Shown here piece by piece: positions 16,948 through 25,601 of a stretch of DNA of 64,000 nucleotides; the first letter of the stretch is position 1, and each line of letters opens with the position of its first letter. The DNA is from Lachnospiraceae bacterium. Its GTDB lineage: Bacteria > Bacillota > Clostridia > Lachnospirales > Lachnospiraceae. The notes beneath the pieces are model-generated. The model was not told the DNA's origin. It saw only the letters and a list, made by a program, of their open reading frames with translations, and did not search any database. Both the position numbers and the translations under genes were made by a program. Location of the stretch: positions 124,001-188,000 of the forward strand of contig CAJTEM010000002.1 of assembly GCA_910575255.1 (NCBI GenBank). The letters are read 5' to 3'.

Positions 16948-17385
16948 TCACGAAATATAATTAATCTTATCCGGCTCTGTGAGATAACCGATCCACTCAA
17001 TAGTATGAAGCCAGCTCTCCAGTCTCCTGTCCAGTTCTCCCGGCTTTGTCTCTATCAGTTTCCGGTTCAGAAAAATCTCTCCCTTTTCATTAATATCCGT
17101 TCTCCCCATAAACAAACTATCCGACTGGTAAGCCTGTGGGATTGCCTGGGTAATATGGCCATCCCCATCCTTTTTCAAACAGATCCTCATAAAAGGATCC
17201 ATAATCAGGTCGCCTCCGTAATCCTTCTTCTGGCACATCTCGACCAAGACAGATTCCTCATCCTCATCCCCGATACAAACCATAAAATCCCATTGGCCCT
17301 CTTTCTTGATTGTAGCTCCCGCAGGACCCACAGCCCTTAAAATTTTTTCCATTTTCTTTCCGTTTTCCATTCTGATTCTCTTCAT
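16948..17385 (-). CDS. Hypothetical protein following the cluster regulator
   Basis: 145 residues with no recognised family. Segments include EKILRAVGPAGATIKKEG, VCIGDEDEESVLVEMCQKK, GGDLIMDPFMRICLKKDGDG and a C-terminal helix RRLESWLHTIEWIGYL. The alternating short strands and DPFMR motif suggest a compact alpha/beta domain. The ATG at 17385 has AGGAGAAAATTTT. Extension upstream to 17529 would overlap the regulator gene. It lies 16 bases after the regulator stop, so the two are probably co-transcribed. Confidence 0.6.
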   Translation of the reverse strand: MKRIRMENGKKMEKILRAVGPAGATIKKEGQWDFMVCIGDEDEESVLVEMCQKKDYGGDLIMDPFMRICLKKDGDGHITQAIPQAYQSDSLFMGRTDINEKGEIFLNRKLIETKPGELDRRLESWLHTIEWIGYLTEPDKINYIS

Positions 17386-17401
17386 AAAATTTTCTCCTTC
17401 C

Positions 17402-17818
17402 CTATAAACAATCCTCGCCGAACTCATAGAGGATATCATTGACCTCCGCCACGGAAATCCCCCGCACAATTCCGAATATGACAATAGAATCCCTCCGATT
17501 TCGCGCATCCAGGCAGACCATACGTCCAATCCGCAGCAAATACTGAGTTTCCTCCAGATTCAGTTTCATAGCCAAAGCAATGCACAAAACCACGTTCCTG
17601 CCCGGATTTTTAATTCCGCGAAACACCTGATAAATATACTCCCCCTTATTGGACCTGTCAGCCACCTGCGACACCCGCATCCCCTTCTTTTTCAGCAATT
17701 CTTTCAAATGCGCACAAAGCGGAATATCCAAAAACTCCTCCGCATTAGAAGCAAGATATTCCGCCATATTCTTCCCCTCCATAATCTCATTTACCAGTTC
17801 CTCCGTATTCTTTTTCAT
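17402..17818 (-). CDS. HTH transcriptional regulator heading the unknown cluster
   Basis: 138 residues. Residues about 36-90 (LKELLKKKGMRVSQVADRSN, then YIYQVFRGIKNPGRNVVLCI) form an XRE-like helix-turn-helix. The C-terminal part (NLEETQYLLRIGRMVCLDAR, then RRDSIVIFGI and VNDILYEFGEDCL) is a second conserved region. From memory, regulators of this form occur beside serine/threonine kinase and phosphatase genes in Lachnospiraceae. Here the cluster has a PPP phosphatase but no kinase. It is likely autoregulated through the direct repeats at 17843-17881. Confidence 0.75.
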   Translation of the reverse strand: MKKNTEELVNEIMEGKNMAEYLASNAEEFLDIPLCAHLKELLKKKGMRVSQVADRSNKGEYIYQVFRGIKNPGRNVVLCIALAMKLNLEETQYLLRIGRMVCLDARNRRDSIVIFGIVRGISVAEVNDILYEFGEDCL

Positions 17819-17842
17819 CAGCGCCTCCTGTCCGCCTTTATC

Positions 17843-17881
17843 ATAATACTTCTTTTAGTTTATATAATACTTCTTTTAGTT
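17843..17881. promoter_or_regulatory. Direct-repeat operator between divergent regulators
   Basis: Two perfect copies of ATAATACTTCTTTTAGTT (17843-17860 and 17864-17881), 21 bases apart, so on the same face of the helix. They lie between the minus-strand regulator and a plus-strand XRE gene. A third near-copy is at 16882-16901. Confidence 0.65.
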
Positions 17882-17948
17882 CATTCATCAAGTCTTTTTA
17901 TCCGTGTATACTAACATAAAAGGGCACATTGGTTTTAAGGAGGTTTTC

Positions 17949-18287
17949 ATGAACGATTCCATCAATTATCTTGAAATCGGGGCAAGAATCCGCAGGCAGC
18001 GGGAGCAGATCGGTCTGACCCAGGAACAGCTGGGGGAGGCTTGTGATTTGTCAACCTCTTTTGTAGGCCACATCGAGCGCGGTTCACGAAAACTATCCGT
18101 AGAAAGCCTGTTCAGAATCGCATCCGTGCTGGGCATCAGCGCTGACTCCCTGCTCTTTGACCGCATGGAACAGGAAACCGTTCTCCCTCCGGAGATTGCC
18201 TCGTTCTTAAAAGGAACCGATCCGGCCAAAAAAAACCAGTTCTGGCGTACCGTAAGAATACTGGCCGGTCATATTGAGGACATGTAA
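17949..18287 (+). CDS. XRE-family transcriptional regulator
   Basis: 112 residues. Residues about 8-65 (IGARIRRQREQIGLTQEQLG, then STSFVGHIERGSRKLSVESL) are a classic Cro/CI-type helix-turn-helix. The C-terminal 40 residues are a short helical tail. I chose ATG 17949 because AAGGAGGTTTTC precedes it directly. An in-frame start at 17904 has no site. Divergent to the cluster regulator and sharing its promoter region, so cross-regulation is plausible. Confidence 0.8.
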   Translation: MNDSINYLEIGARIRRQREQIGLTQEQLGEACDLSTSFVGHIERGSRKLSVESLFRIASVLGISADSLLFDRMEQETVLPPEIASFLKGTDPAKKNQFWRTVRILAGHIEDM

Positions 18288-18300
18288 AAGCAATCACTTT

Positions 18301-18563
18301 CTATTTATTATATACCCTCCAAACCGCTTTGTACTGAACCGCCGGTACAATCCCTCTCCATGTACCCCATATAGTTATACCAACTCCCGTCAAATCCAAA
18401 TTCTTTGCACCACACGCCAAACAATGGCTCCAAAAAAACAGGTCCCTTAAATTTTCCAGCTGTCCGATGACAAAGGAGGCTTTCTTCTCCAGTCCTCCCG
18501 GATTTCCTTTGACAGAATCCACTCATAGATATTCCATTCCGCAGATAAGCCGTTGCTTTTCAT
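18301..18563 (-). pseudogene. Decayed family X paralogue
   Basis: From ATG 18563 (GGAGG ten bases upstream) a short frame encodes SAEWNIYEWILSKEIRED, matching the family X N-terminus (IYPVIDSLAIREHLQEL in the 12463 gene). It soon stops, while other frames continue with family-like pieces (EKKASFVIGQLENLRDL, then FLEPLFGVWCKEFG). I read this as a paralogue broken by several frameshifts. A promoter-like TTGATACGTCATA at 18658-18646 matches that of the 7222 gene. Confidence 0.45.
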
Positions 18564-18706
18564 GCTTTGTTTCCCTCCTTTTTCCCTGAAGTATTGGTTT
18601 TACATGGGAATCATAGCACACGCGAATTGTGTAGAACGACAGATATATGACGTATCAAAATAAGTGGTTAGGATCTTATTTAACCCCGTGGGATACCTCC
18701 GCGTTT

Positions 18707-18816
18707 TTAAGGAACAGCATTTTATCAATCATCGTAACCCAAAAACGGACGCACTGCAGTCCACATTCATTGTGAAATGCAATACGTCCGCTAAAACAGA
18801 TGCACTGTTCCTTATA
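18707..18816. repeat. Structured inverted-repeat element of about 110 bp
   Basis: Outer arms AAGGAACAGCAT (18709-18720) and ATGCACTGTTCCTT (18800-18813) pair. Inner arms CGGACGCACTGCA and TGCAATACGTCCG pair with G-T wobbles around a further CAC/GTG stem. It lies directly downstream of the broken macro domain. It may be a small non-autonomous insertion element or a structured RNA. Confidence 0.5.
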
Positions 18817-18877
18817 ATCTGCAAATCTCTTCCGCCTTACAGGCTGAAAATTTATCCTGCGCGAAACATATGACTAA

Positions 18878-20296
18878 TTAGTGCGGCGGCCCCGGAGTAT
18901 GGATTACATACTCACAGGGAAGCTTATATGCGTTTGTGATTTTCGCCTTCCCTGTTTCACATCCGCTTAAGAGACGGCACTCTTCCAATAGTTCCGGGCC
19001 CGCGGCGCGGTGGATTGCCCCGTCCACGCCCCCGCCTCCAAGCAGGCTTGTATTTGCGGCGTTTACAATGGCATCCACATCATGCTCCCCCGTAATATCG
19101 CCTTTTGTGGCAATAAATTCTGTCTTTGGCCCTTCCCTGTCCATGCCATCTTTCCAACGCATATAGATGTATTTCCGGATCCAGTCCGGATCCCCATAAC
19201 GACTATATTCACTCATCTGGCAGCCATAGCACAGGTCGTCCGCCATCTCAAGGATCACATCGGAAAGCTCCAGATTCTTCTTCCATTTTTCCTCTATCGC
19301 CTCATAGCCGCAAAGCGCCCCCAGAATATTTCCCGTAACCGCTCCCGTTGAATCGCTGTCGCCGCTGTGGTTCACAGCCGCTGCCACTCCTGCAGAAAAA
19401 TCGTCCTGATATTTCAGGGCACAGTATATGGCGATGCCAAGCGTCTCTTCCGCTACCCACCCCTCGCCAAGCCTGTGGATATTGTCAAGGTCGCCCTCCC
19501 CGTTTTCGGAAAGCGCAACGGCAAGCTCCATCATTCGGACAAGCGTGCTCAAATAAGGCTCACCGGAAAACAGCTTGGCCATTGTCTCCTTCGCTTCCAG
19601 CACATTTTCCTTCAGCGTCATTTCACGCCCTGGACAGACAATGCGGTTTATGATATGAACAAGGGCAGAAGCGCTCATATAACCAAGCGGATGTCCGTGG
19701 GTGATTGCCGCAATTTCCGCGCCTTCCCTGTCAAGCTCCTTTAACTCCCCATGGAAGTTATGCCACAGCCCCAGCGGCGCCACCCGCATGATTCCGCCGC
19801 AGCCCTTGCTGTTGTTTTTCGGGTCGTTCATGCAGCCCGGAGTTCCTCCCTTAAGGGCGGATATGCAGGTATTTCCGGGCGCCCTGCGGCTGTATAGCTC
19901 CGGCACGTCTAAAAGCCATGAAATATGTTTTTCCCTGGATTTTTGGGGCATCCTCTGAACCTTGTCGAAACTTTGCTCCTGCGTAAGCAGCCAGTCCATG
20001 TAAGAATTTGCCACATAACAGCGCGGACCGCCGCCGATACCGCCCATGGACAGTTTGGTTTCCGCCACAAGTATGCCGTCCGCCGTAAACAGAGACATCT
20101 GTGTATCGTCTGAAATCAGGGCTTTCCCGCTTTCCTCATCAAGGGTATACTCCTGTATTCCCTGTGGGCCGTATTTTGAGAAAATCTCACTTTCCATGAA
20201 AAATTCGATTGGGTATCCCAGTGCATCCCCCACCGCTCCGCCAAATAAGCTCCCCCTGATCTTGTCACAAAGCATATCCATATTTTCATTTCCCAT
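18878..20296 (-). CDS. ADP-ribosylglycohydrolase fused to a truncated macro domain
   Basis: 472 residues. Residues about 10-370 are an ADP-ribosylglycohydrolase (DraG-like) domain with GAVGDALG near 17, SDDTQM near 62 and [19 protein letters not shown] near 310, which hold the Mg-binding acidic residues. Residues about 400-472 begin a macro domain ([20 protein letters not shown], then IHRAAGPEL, then [10 protein letters not shown]). They stop after roughly 75 of its usual 150 or more residues. Together such proteins remove or bind ADP-ribose. The truncation abuts the repeat at 18707-18816. The start overlaps the upstream gene by 11 bases. Confidence 0.82.
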   Translation of the reverse strand: MGNENMDMLCDKIRGSLFGGAVGDALGYPIEFFMESEIFSKYGPQGIQEYTLDEESGKALISDDTQMSLFTADGILVAETKLSMGGIGGGPRCYVANSYMDWLLTQEQSFDKVQRMPQKSREKHISWLLDVPELYSRRAPGNTCISALKGGTPGCMNDPKNNSKGCGGIMRVAPLGLWHNFHGELKELDREGAEIAAITHGHPLGYMSASALVHIINRIVCPGREMTLKENVLEAKETMAKLFSGEPYLSTLVRMMELAVALSENGEGDLDNIHRLGEGWVAEETLGIAIYCALKYQDDFSAGVAAAVNHSGDSDSTGAVTGNILGALCGYEAIEEKWKKNLELSDVILEMADDLCYGCQMSEYSRYGDPDWIRKYIYMRWKDGMDREGPKTEFIATKGDITGEHDVDAIVNAANTSLLGGGGVDGAIHRAAGPELLEECRLLSGCETGKAKITNAYKLPCEYVIHTPGPPH

Positions 20297-21110
20297 AGCG
20301 GTTTCCTCTTAACGTTTCCTGCCCATTCACCCCATAGACCTCAATTTGTGTCAGTGCCGGGAAAGGAGATGGGTCCTCTGCTTTTATGAGATCGCTCAGC
20401 TTCAGCCAGATAATTCCTCTTTTCTCTATGAGAAATACATGAGGCTTCACACTTTTCTCCATCTTCACCACTTCTTTTGTTCCATCGGAAAATGTAATGG
20501 TCGCCTGTGTCCACCAGTTATCATGGGGGAAGTCTGCCCTTGTGTATAAAACCAGCTTATCCATGTCCACCGGCCTGCCAAACTCCAAAGTTATCTCTGC
20601 ATCATCCTGCCGGTTGATTCCCCATGACTCATAGGGCCACTCTCCATGGCACTCATTGGCCACCACGCCATCGATGGCATTGCGGGCGGCAAACACTGCC
20701 TCGCCCCGTGTCTCCACATTGGCATGGACATGAGGATAACAGCCGGGATCTCCGTGCTGGTCCATAACATTTCTGGCAAGATTCCGATAGCTTGTATTCT
20801 CATAGTTCTCTGCCCCGCGCATGGTTATGTAATGATTCTTTCCTGTAAAGGACACCGGATTATAGGAAACCTTTTTGTCTTCAAACGGAATCACATATTC
20901 TACCCGTTCCCTGGTCAGATAGACATAGGCTTCATCCAGGGAACCGTCCACCCGGATTACATAATACCCGTTCTTTTCCTCTGTCTCAAATATAATCCGG
21001 TCACCCGGCTCATATTCTCCCTCATAGACCATAAGAATCTGATTCTCTCCCCTGACCTGGCACTTCGGTGTACCCTGTTCATTCTGTATGGTAATTCCTA
21101 ACTTTGCCAT
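20286..21110 (-). CDS. Galactose-binding-fold (F5/8 C-like) protein of unknown role
   Basis: 274 residues, no signal peptide. Residues about 130-270 contain [40 protein letters not shown] and [20 protein letters not shown]. This is the pattern of a discoidin/galactose-binding-like jelly roll (asset exposure, W-GxN, surface Trp). The N-terminal half is beta-rich. It may bind carbohydrate. ATG 21110 follows AGGAGAATACGCC. An earlier ATG at 21167 lacks a site. It is coupled to the ADP-ribosylglycohydrolase gene by overlap. Confidence 0.65.
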   Translation of the reverse strand: MAKLGITIQNEQGTPKCQVRGENQILMVYEGEYEPGDRIIFETEEKNGYYVIRVDGSLDEAYVYLTRERVEYVIPFEDKKVSYNPVSFTGKNHYITMRGAENYENTSYRNLARNVMDQHGDPGCYPHVHANVETRGEAVFAARNAIDGVVANECHGEWPYESWGINRQDDAEITLEFGRPVDMDKLVLYTRADFPHDNWWTQATITFSDGTKEVVKMEKSVKPHVFLIEKRGIIWLKLSDLIKAEDPSPFPALTQIEVYGVNGQETLRGNRYGK

Positions 21111-21179
21111 GGCGTATTCTCCTTTTTCCTTGCAAATTTTTCTTTTGGAACCGGCAAACATAACCATTATAAGACCGGA

Positions 21180-21423
21180 CAGGGAATTTTACAAGGAAAT
21201 CCCGCCAAAGGTGGAATATTCACACATCACTATGCATTATGATTCAAGCATCAAATACCTGAACGAATACCGCCTTTTCACTGCCAAAAACCTCATCACC
21301 CACACATACCGGCCGATCTCGGAGATCAGCGCAGACGTAGGCTACAATCAGATCAGCCATTTTATCGAACAGTTCCGCAACAGCTATGGACTATCTCCCC
21401 TGAAATACCGGAACATCGCATAA
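21180..21423 (+). pseudogene. C-terminal fragment of an AraC-family regulator
   Basis: About 80 residues retain the AraC DNA-binding end: SSIKYLNEYRLFTAKNLI, then RPISEISADVGYNQISHFIEQF and SYGLSPLKYR. The effector domain and first HTH are missing, and no start or ribosome-binding site precedes it. The stop at 21421-21423 falls at the junction with a fragment of another gene on the opposite strand, marking a rearrangement point. Confidence 0.75.
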
Positions 21424-21680
21424 GTGCCGCCAAGTCCCTTAAATGCCTTCAAACCGAAGCGCAGAGACTCGTTCTTGACATAAATCCCTTTTACCCCCAG
21501 CCTTGTGCTCAGCTCCTTAAGAGATACCAGCGGCGTTTCCTGATATTGGGGAATACTCCTGTGAAATCTCATGGCATGCTTTGCCGCTTTCTCATCCAGC
21601 TCCTGCAAAGCTTCTGTCCCTGATTTGGACTCCTGAAGCAGGATTTCCATGTGATATCCCTGTTTTAATTCCTTTTCCAT
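21420..21680 (-). pseudogene. N-terminal fragment of diaminopropionate ammonia-lyase
   Basis: About 85 residues: AMRFHRSIPQYQETPLVSLK, then LGVKGIYVKNESLRFGLKAF and KGLGGTYA. This matches the start of PLP-dependent diaminopropionate ammonia-lyase (YgeX type), including the lysine-containing RFGLKAFK segment. The full enzyme is about 400 residues. The reading frame here runs into the AraC fragment and stops. It is a relic. Confidence 0.72.
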
Positions 21681-21937
21681 GTTGGTCTGCAACTTCCCTT
21701 TTACTATTCATAGTTCTATGATTTTCACCTTTTCGGATGGATCCGGTATAATAAAAAGCCGCTGCACGTTCTACTCATATAAAAACAAATTTTATCAGAT
21801 TCCTGCAATATCTTTTTTCCTTGTCCCGCAGGACTTCCGCCTGCTCCACCCCAACGATGCCAAGGCCAAGCACCGCCGCATTTTTCAGCGTCCCCGTTTT
21901 CAACGGTTTTCCTGATATTTTATTCATTCCCTTTGTA

Positions 21938-22087
21938 TCAATTAATCGGTTTACATTTGTCTGTGTATTCCTTGCAGTTACCGCCTTTCAATTCGTATTT
22001 GCAAAACTCAATCTGGCTTTCAATGGAAATGCTGTCCTTTTTGTCCACCGATTGTCTTGCATAAATTGCGTCTATTCGATTGTTCAT
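21938..22087 (-). pseudogene. N-terminal fragment of a large serine recombinase
   Basis: About 49 residues: RIDAIYARQSVDKKDSISIE, then SQIEFCKYEL. This is the catalytic N-terminus of resolvase/invertase-type recombinases, with the nucleophile Ser in ARQS. The frame ends after CKPIN and the remaining several hundred residues are absent. AAAGGAGCGACAA precedes the ATG at 22087. It is probably the remnant integrase of the neighbouring mobilizable element. Confidence 0.75.
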
Positions 22088-22180
22088 TTGTCGCTCCTTT
22101 TCTTCAAAAAGAAACGGAGCTGCTGACAATACTATTATACCGCCAGCAGCCCCGTAAATCAATGTTGTCGTTGGAAAACC

Positions 22181-22393
22181 TTACGACCCGGTTTCCTCCG
22201 CCCGCCGCTTGTCGGCGTATTTGCGGAACACGTCATAAAGCTGCTGTTCCAACTCCCGGCGCTTTACCGTTTCCTGCTCCGGCGTGAATACCGGAGAGAG
22301 ATTTTCCAGCGTGATTTCTTTTCCTTGAAAGGTCACGACCTCTGTTTCTTTTCTATATCTGATACCGCTTATAAAATCACCTATCCTTTCCAT
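22181..22393 (-). CDS. Small relaxase-associated protein
   Basis: 70 residues: a short beta-rich start (GIRYRKETEVVTFQGKEITL) followed by a charged helix. Its start overlaps the end of the MobV relaxase gene by 17 bases, so the two are coupled. Small ORFs in this position are common on mobilizable elements, but I do not recognise a named family. Confidence 0.55.
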   Translation of the reverse strand: MERIGDFISGIRYRKETEVVTFQGKEITLENLSPVFTPEQETVKRRELEQQLYDVFRKYADKRRAEETGS

Positions 22394-23318
22394 ACTGCTG
22401 TTGTTGTTTCAGTTCCGCTAGCACATCGGGCGGAATACGGTCAACGAGCCGCTGGATATTATGTAATTCGCTTTCCAGCTTCGCCCGTTCCATCGTGTCT
22501 TTCATCTTGCCTTTTTCGCTGGCCTTTGCCCTTGCTTCCAACTTCTTGTTTTTTTTCAGCAGGTCGGCAATCGTGACCTTGTACTTTTTCAGTTGCCCGG
22601 AAAAGTCCTCCATCTGCGGGAACCACTTTTTCAGCATGGAAAGGGCTTCCTCTTTCTTCTTCCCGGCGTTCAGCGGGTTAATGCCGTCCAGCACCGCTTC
22701 AATGGCCTTTGCCTGATTCGAGAGATTGACCGCCTGTTTGAATAGCCGGGTGGGGATATGTTTCCGGCCCGTCTTGCTGGCGCTCTCCCCACGCTCCAAG
22801 TCTGGGTAATTCTCCACCATATAGGCGTGAAAATCGTCCTGCCACTTTGTAAGGCTTGCCCGGTTGCCCAAAATCTCTTTGGCGCACAGGCGGTTGTCTT
22901 GCGTCAGAGGAACAAAGGTTAAATGCAGATGGGGCGTTTTCTCGTCCATATGAACCACCGCCGACACGATATTCTCCCGGCCTACCCGCTGGATAAGGAA
23001 GTCAGCCGCCCGCTGGAAAAAGGCTTGTATCTCCTTTGGGGGCTTGCCCCTGAAAAACTCCGGGCTGGCGGTTATCAGCGTGTCCACAAACCGGGTGCTG
23101 TCCTTGCGTGTCCTGCACCCGGCCTGTTCAATGCGGCTCTGAATGAAGTGATAATACCGACCCTCTGGCTTGACGATATGGAAATTGTACTTGCTCCTTG
23201 CCGTGTCAATATCCGGGTTGCTGGCGTACTTTTCTTTCTGCCTTTCGTGATGGGCTTCCAGCGGCCTTGCCGGGTTGCCCTTGTGCTTTGCAAATCGCAG
23301 GATTGCGTATTGCGGCAA
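22377..23318 (-). CDS. MobV-family (Pre/Mob) relaxase
   Basis: 313 residues. It nicks and transfers plasmid or element DNA at oriT. The catalytic histidine triad is in VVHMDEKTPHLHLTFVPL (about residue 135). The N-terminus reads PQYAILRFAKHKGNP, as in MobV proteins, and the C-terminal third is coiled-coil. I chose the TTG codon at 23318, because GGAGG lies 9 bases upstream and the family begins precisely there. A longer frame to 23381 is not supported. It belongs to a degenerate mobilizable element. Confidence 0.85.
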   Translation of the reverse strand: MPQYAILRFAKHKGNPARPLEAHHERQKEKYASNPDIDTARSKYNFHIVKPEGRYYHFIQSRIEQAGCRTRKDSTRFVDTLITASPEFFRGKPPKEIQAFFQRAADFLIQRVGRENIVSAVVHMDEKTPHLHLTFVPLTQDNRLCAKEILGNRASLTKWQDDFHAYMVENYPDLERGESASKTGRKHIPTRLFKQAVNLSNQAKAIEAVLDGINPLNAGKKKEEALSMLKKWFPQMEDFSGQLKKYKVTIADLLKKNKKLEARAKASEKGKMKDTMERAKLESELHNIQRLVDRIPPDVLAELKQQQQYGKDR

Positions 23319-23438
23319 TCTATCAATCCTCCCTCCTGCGGACGGTTCGGGGGCGGTTTCCGGGGTGGAGCCTACAAACACACAGCCCCGCCCCGGACAG
23401 CCCGGAAAAGTCCTTGATTTATGGGCTTTTGTCAGCCC

Positions 23439-23840
23439 CTATTTGTCCGTTTCCCTGCGCCTCTTCCTGTCACTGGCGTTCTTCTGCCGCCTATGTACCC
23501 GTCTGGCGCAGGCTTCGCAGTATTTCGCCCGGTTGGAACGGGGGACGAAAGCCGCCCCGCACTCGGCGCACCGCTTCACGCTGACGCTGCGGAATATCTC
23601 CGCTTCCAGCGCCTTGTCCTGTGGCAGTACCGCCCAGCGGAACCACTTGCAGCAGACGGAATAGGAAATCGTCTGTGGGCAGACACATTCCTCACCATCG
23701 TCCAGCAACAGGCAGTTGCCGTTATCGTAGCTACAGCAGGTTTTCCGAACAAGGGCGTTTGCCCGTCTGCGCTGTGCCGGGGTCATGCGTGGCAAGCCGC
23801 CGCCCGGTGTGCGCTCTATCTCTGGTGGTTTTTTACTCAT
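23439..23840 (-). CDS. Cysteine-rich VLP domain protein
   Basis: 133 residues. A cysteine-rich region (CCSYDNGNCLLLDDGEECVC, then YSVCCKWFRWAVLP) is followed by a zinc-ribbon-like CAECGAAFVPRSNRAKYCEAC. This is the Cys_rich_VLP family found beside MobV relaxases on Clostridial mobile elements. Its role is unknown, possibly DNA-binding. ATG 23840 follows GGAGGAACGC. The first 19 residues of the longer frame are not needed. Confidence 0.75.
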   Translation of the reverse strand: MSKKPPEIERTPGGGLPRMTPAQRRRANALVRKTCCSYDNGNCLLLDDGEECVCPQTISYSVCCKWFRWAVLPQDKALEAEIFRSVSVKRCAECGAAFVPRSNRAKYCEACARRVHRRQKNASDRKRRRETDK

Positions 23841-23933
23841 GCGTTCCTCCGCTTTTTCATATTCTGCCGTTCTCCCCGAAAGCCGTTCCTGCCCCATTCC
23901 TGCGGCGTGTCCCGGTGTTGGTACGCTGACCTG

Positions 23934-23983
23934 CTTCGGGCCAAGTTGACCCGAAGTGACTTCTGGACATTTTGTCCAGAAGT
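23934..23983. repeat. Paired inverted repeats, candidate oriT region
   Basis: CTTCGGG/CCCGAAG (23934-23956, 9-base loop) is followed by ACTTCTGGACA/TGTCCAGAAGT (23959-23983, 3-base loop). A related GGGCCAAGTTGGCCC sequence recurs near 26481-26496. The location upstream of the mob genes suits a transfer origin, but no nick site could be assigned. Confidence 0.45.
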
Positions 23984-24213
23984 GGCGGCGTTATGGCGTG
24001 CTTCCCCAGCCGGTAATATCTCTTTCGGACGGTCATTCACTTGTGCTTGTCCATCGATGAACTAACACAAGTCTACACTTTTTTGACCGCCCGTCCCGTA
24101 TATCCGAAAGGTTGGAAATACCGCTGGAAAACACACTATTTCCACGCTCTCGGATTTGTGGTAGAATGGAAAAAAAGCAGAACGATAAATATGAAGTTGT
24201 GAGGGAAAAAATA

Positions 24214-24699
24214 ATGGCAAAAGAAAAGGTTTTATTCAAAGAGTTTCTATCGGCAGTTGCGCCAGAACACCAAGCGTTTGTTGAGGAACTTAATAACAAA
24301 CTTATTGAACAGGGTTGTGACCTCGTAATAAAGGAGGTAAAAAGCGGTTATGCGGCTTCATACCAACTAGAAAAGAAAACAATAATGAATTGGGTGTTTC
24401 GCAAGTCAGGTGTTTTGGCACGAATTTACGGTGACAATGCTGGCAAGTATGAGGATACACTCGCTTCTCTGCCTGCTGATATGCAAAAGAAAATGACTGC
24501 TTCTCGTGATTGCAAGCGGCTTATTGACCCTAATGCTTGTAGTGATACCTGTGTGAAAGGTTTTGTTTATACCTTGAATGGCGATACACATAAAAAATGC
24601 CGTAATGACGGAATGTTCTTCCTGTTGACAAATGAAACAGCAGAGTATATAGCTGGGCTGGTCTGTGCAGAAGTTACCGCACGCAAGTCGGCTTCATAG
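24214..24699 (+). CDS. Conserved hypothetical protein of the mobilizable element
   Basis: 161 residues. N-terminal helices (KEFLSAVAPEHQAFVEELNN) and a central strand region (YAASYQLEKKTIMNWVFRKS) precede a Cys-containing half (SRDCKRLIDPNACSDTC, then KCRNDGMFFLLTNETAEYI). The Cys pattern C-x-n-CxxxC-x-n-C could bind zinc. It resembles uncharacterised proteins seen on mobile elements. ATG 24214 follows GTGAGGG by 9 bases. An upstream in-frame start at 24112 has no site. Confidence 0.6.
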   Translation: MAKEKVLFKEFLSAVAPEHQAFVEELNNKLIEQGCDLVIKEVKSGYAASYQLEKKTIMNWVFRKSGVLARIYGDNAGKYEDTLASLPADMQKKMTASRDCKRLIDPNACSDTCVKGFVYTLNGDTHKKCRNDGMFFLLTNETAEYIAGLVCAEVTARKSAS

Positions 24700-24762
24700 T
24701 GACAGGAAGGTTAAGCCCGATAACTCCCAGTTTATCGAGGAGGCAAAGCAAGGAGGGATAGC

Positions 24763-25566
24763 TTGGCTTTAACTATACAGGAACGCCTGAAAGACCTGCG
24801 TGTGGAACGTGGACTGACGCTGGAACAGCTTGCGGAGCAGACACAGCTTTCCAAGTCTGCGCTGGGCAGCTATGAAGCGGACGACTTCAAGGACATCAGC
24901 CATTATGCCCTTATCAAGCTGGCGAAGTTTTACGGCGTGACCGCTGATTATCTGTTAGGGCTGAACGAAACGAGAAATCACCCAAACGCCGATCTTGCAG
25001 ACCTGCGTTTGAGTGACGATATGATTGAATTGTTGAAAAGCGGACGGATTGACACCGCCTTGCTTTGTGAGCTGGCGGCGCACCCGGATTTTGTGAAGCT
25101 GCTGGCCGATATACAGATTTATGTGGAGGGTATCGCCGCCACACAGATACAGAACTTGAACGCATGGGTAGACGTGGCGAGGGCTGAAATCGTGGAGAAG
25201 TATCAGCCGGGGGAGCATGACAAGACCGCTGGTGTGCTGCAAGCTGCCCATGTACGAGAGGGCGACTATTTCAGCAGCCGGGTACATCACGATATTGACG
25301 CTATCATGGAGGACATACGGCAAGCCCACAGGGGCAGGAGCGACAGCGCCCCGGAGAATACCATTGTGGACGAACTCAAGCGGGATTTGGAGGAAGTGGC
25401 GAGCTTCAAGGGCAGTCGGGCGGAACACCTGTTGATGGTGTTCTGTAAGCAGACAAAACTGCGCTACACCAAGCTGACGGAGGAAGAAAAACAATGGCTG
25501 ACCCGGATTGTACAAAAATCCGAGTTGACGAAAAGCTATGTGCCGCAACGGGGAAAACGGAAATAG
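24763..25566 (+). CDS. XRE-family transcriptional regulator of the mobile element
   Basis: 267 residues. The N-terminal HTH (RLKDLRVERGLTLEQLAEQT, then LSKSALGSYEADD) is followed by a long helical C-terminal domain of about 190 residues. The start codon is TTG at 24763 with AGGAGGGATAGC immediately before. Regulators of this size are typical of ICE/IME backbones. It lies between the conserved hypothetical and the GNAT cargo gene. Confidence 0.8.
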   Translation: MALTIQERLKDLRVERGLTLEQLAEQTQLSKSALGSYEADDFKDISHYALIKLAKFYGVTADYLLGLNETRNHPNADLADLRLSDDMIELLKSGRIDTALLCELAAHPDFVKLLADIQIYVEGIAATQIQNLNAWVDVARAEIVEKYQPGEHDKTAGVLQAAHVREGDYFSSRVHHDIDAIMEDIRQAHRGRSDSAPENTIVDELKRDLEEVASFKGSRAEHLLMVFCKQTKLRYTKLTEEEKQWLTRIVQKSELTKSYVPQRGKRK

Positions 25567-25601
25567 CGAGCGACAATCGAGAAATTGCGAGGTAAAAAGT
25601 A

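Noticed and set aside
17843-17881. CRISPR-like short direct repeats
   Set aside because: Only two units with a 3-base gap and no spacers. The position between divergent regulators fits an operator. No CRISPR array was seen anywhere in the window.
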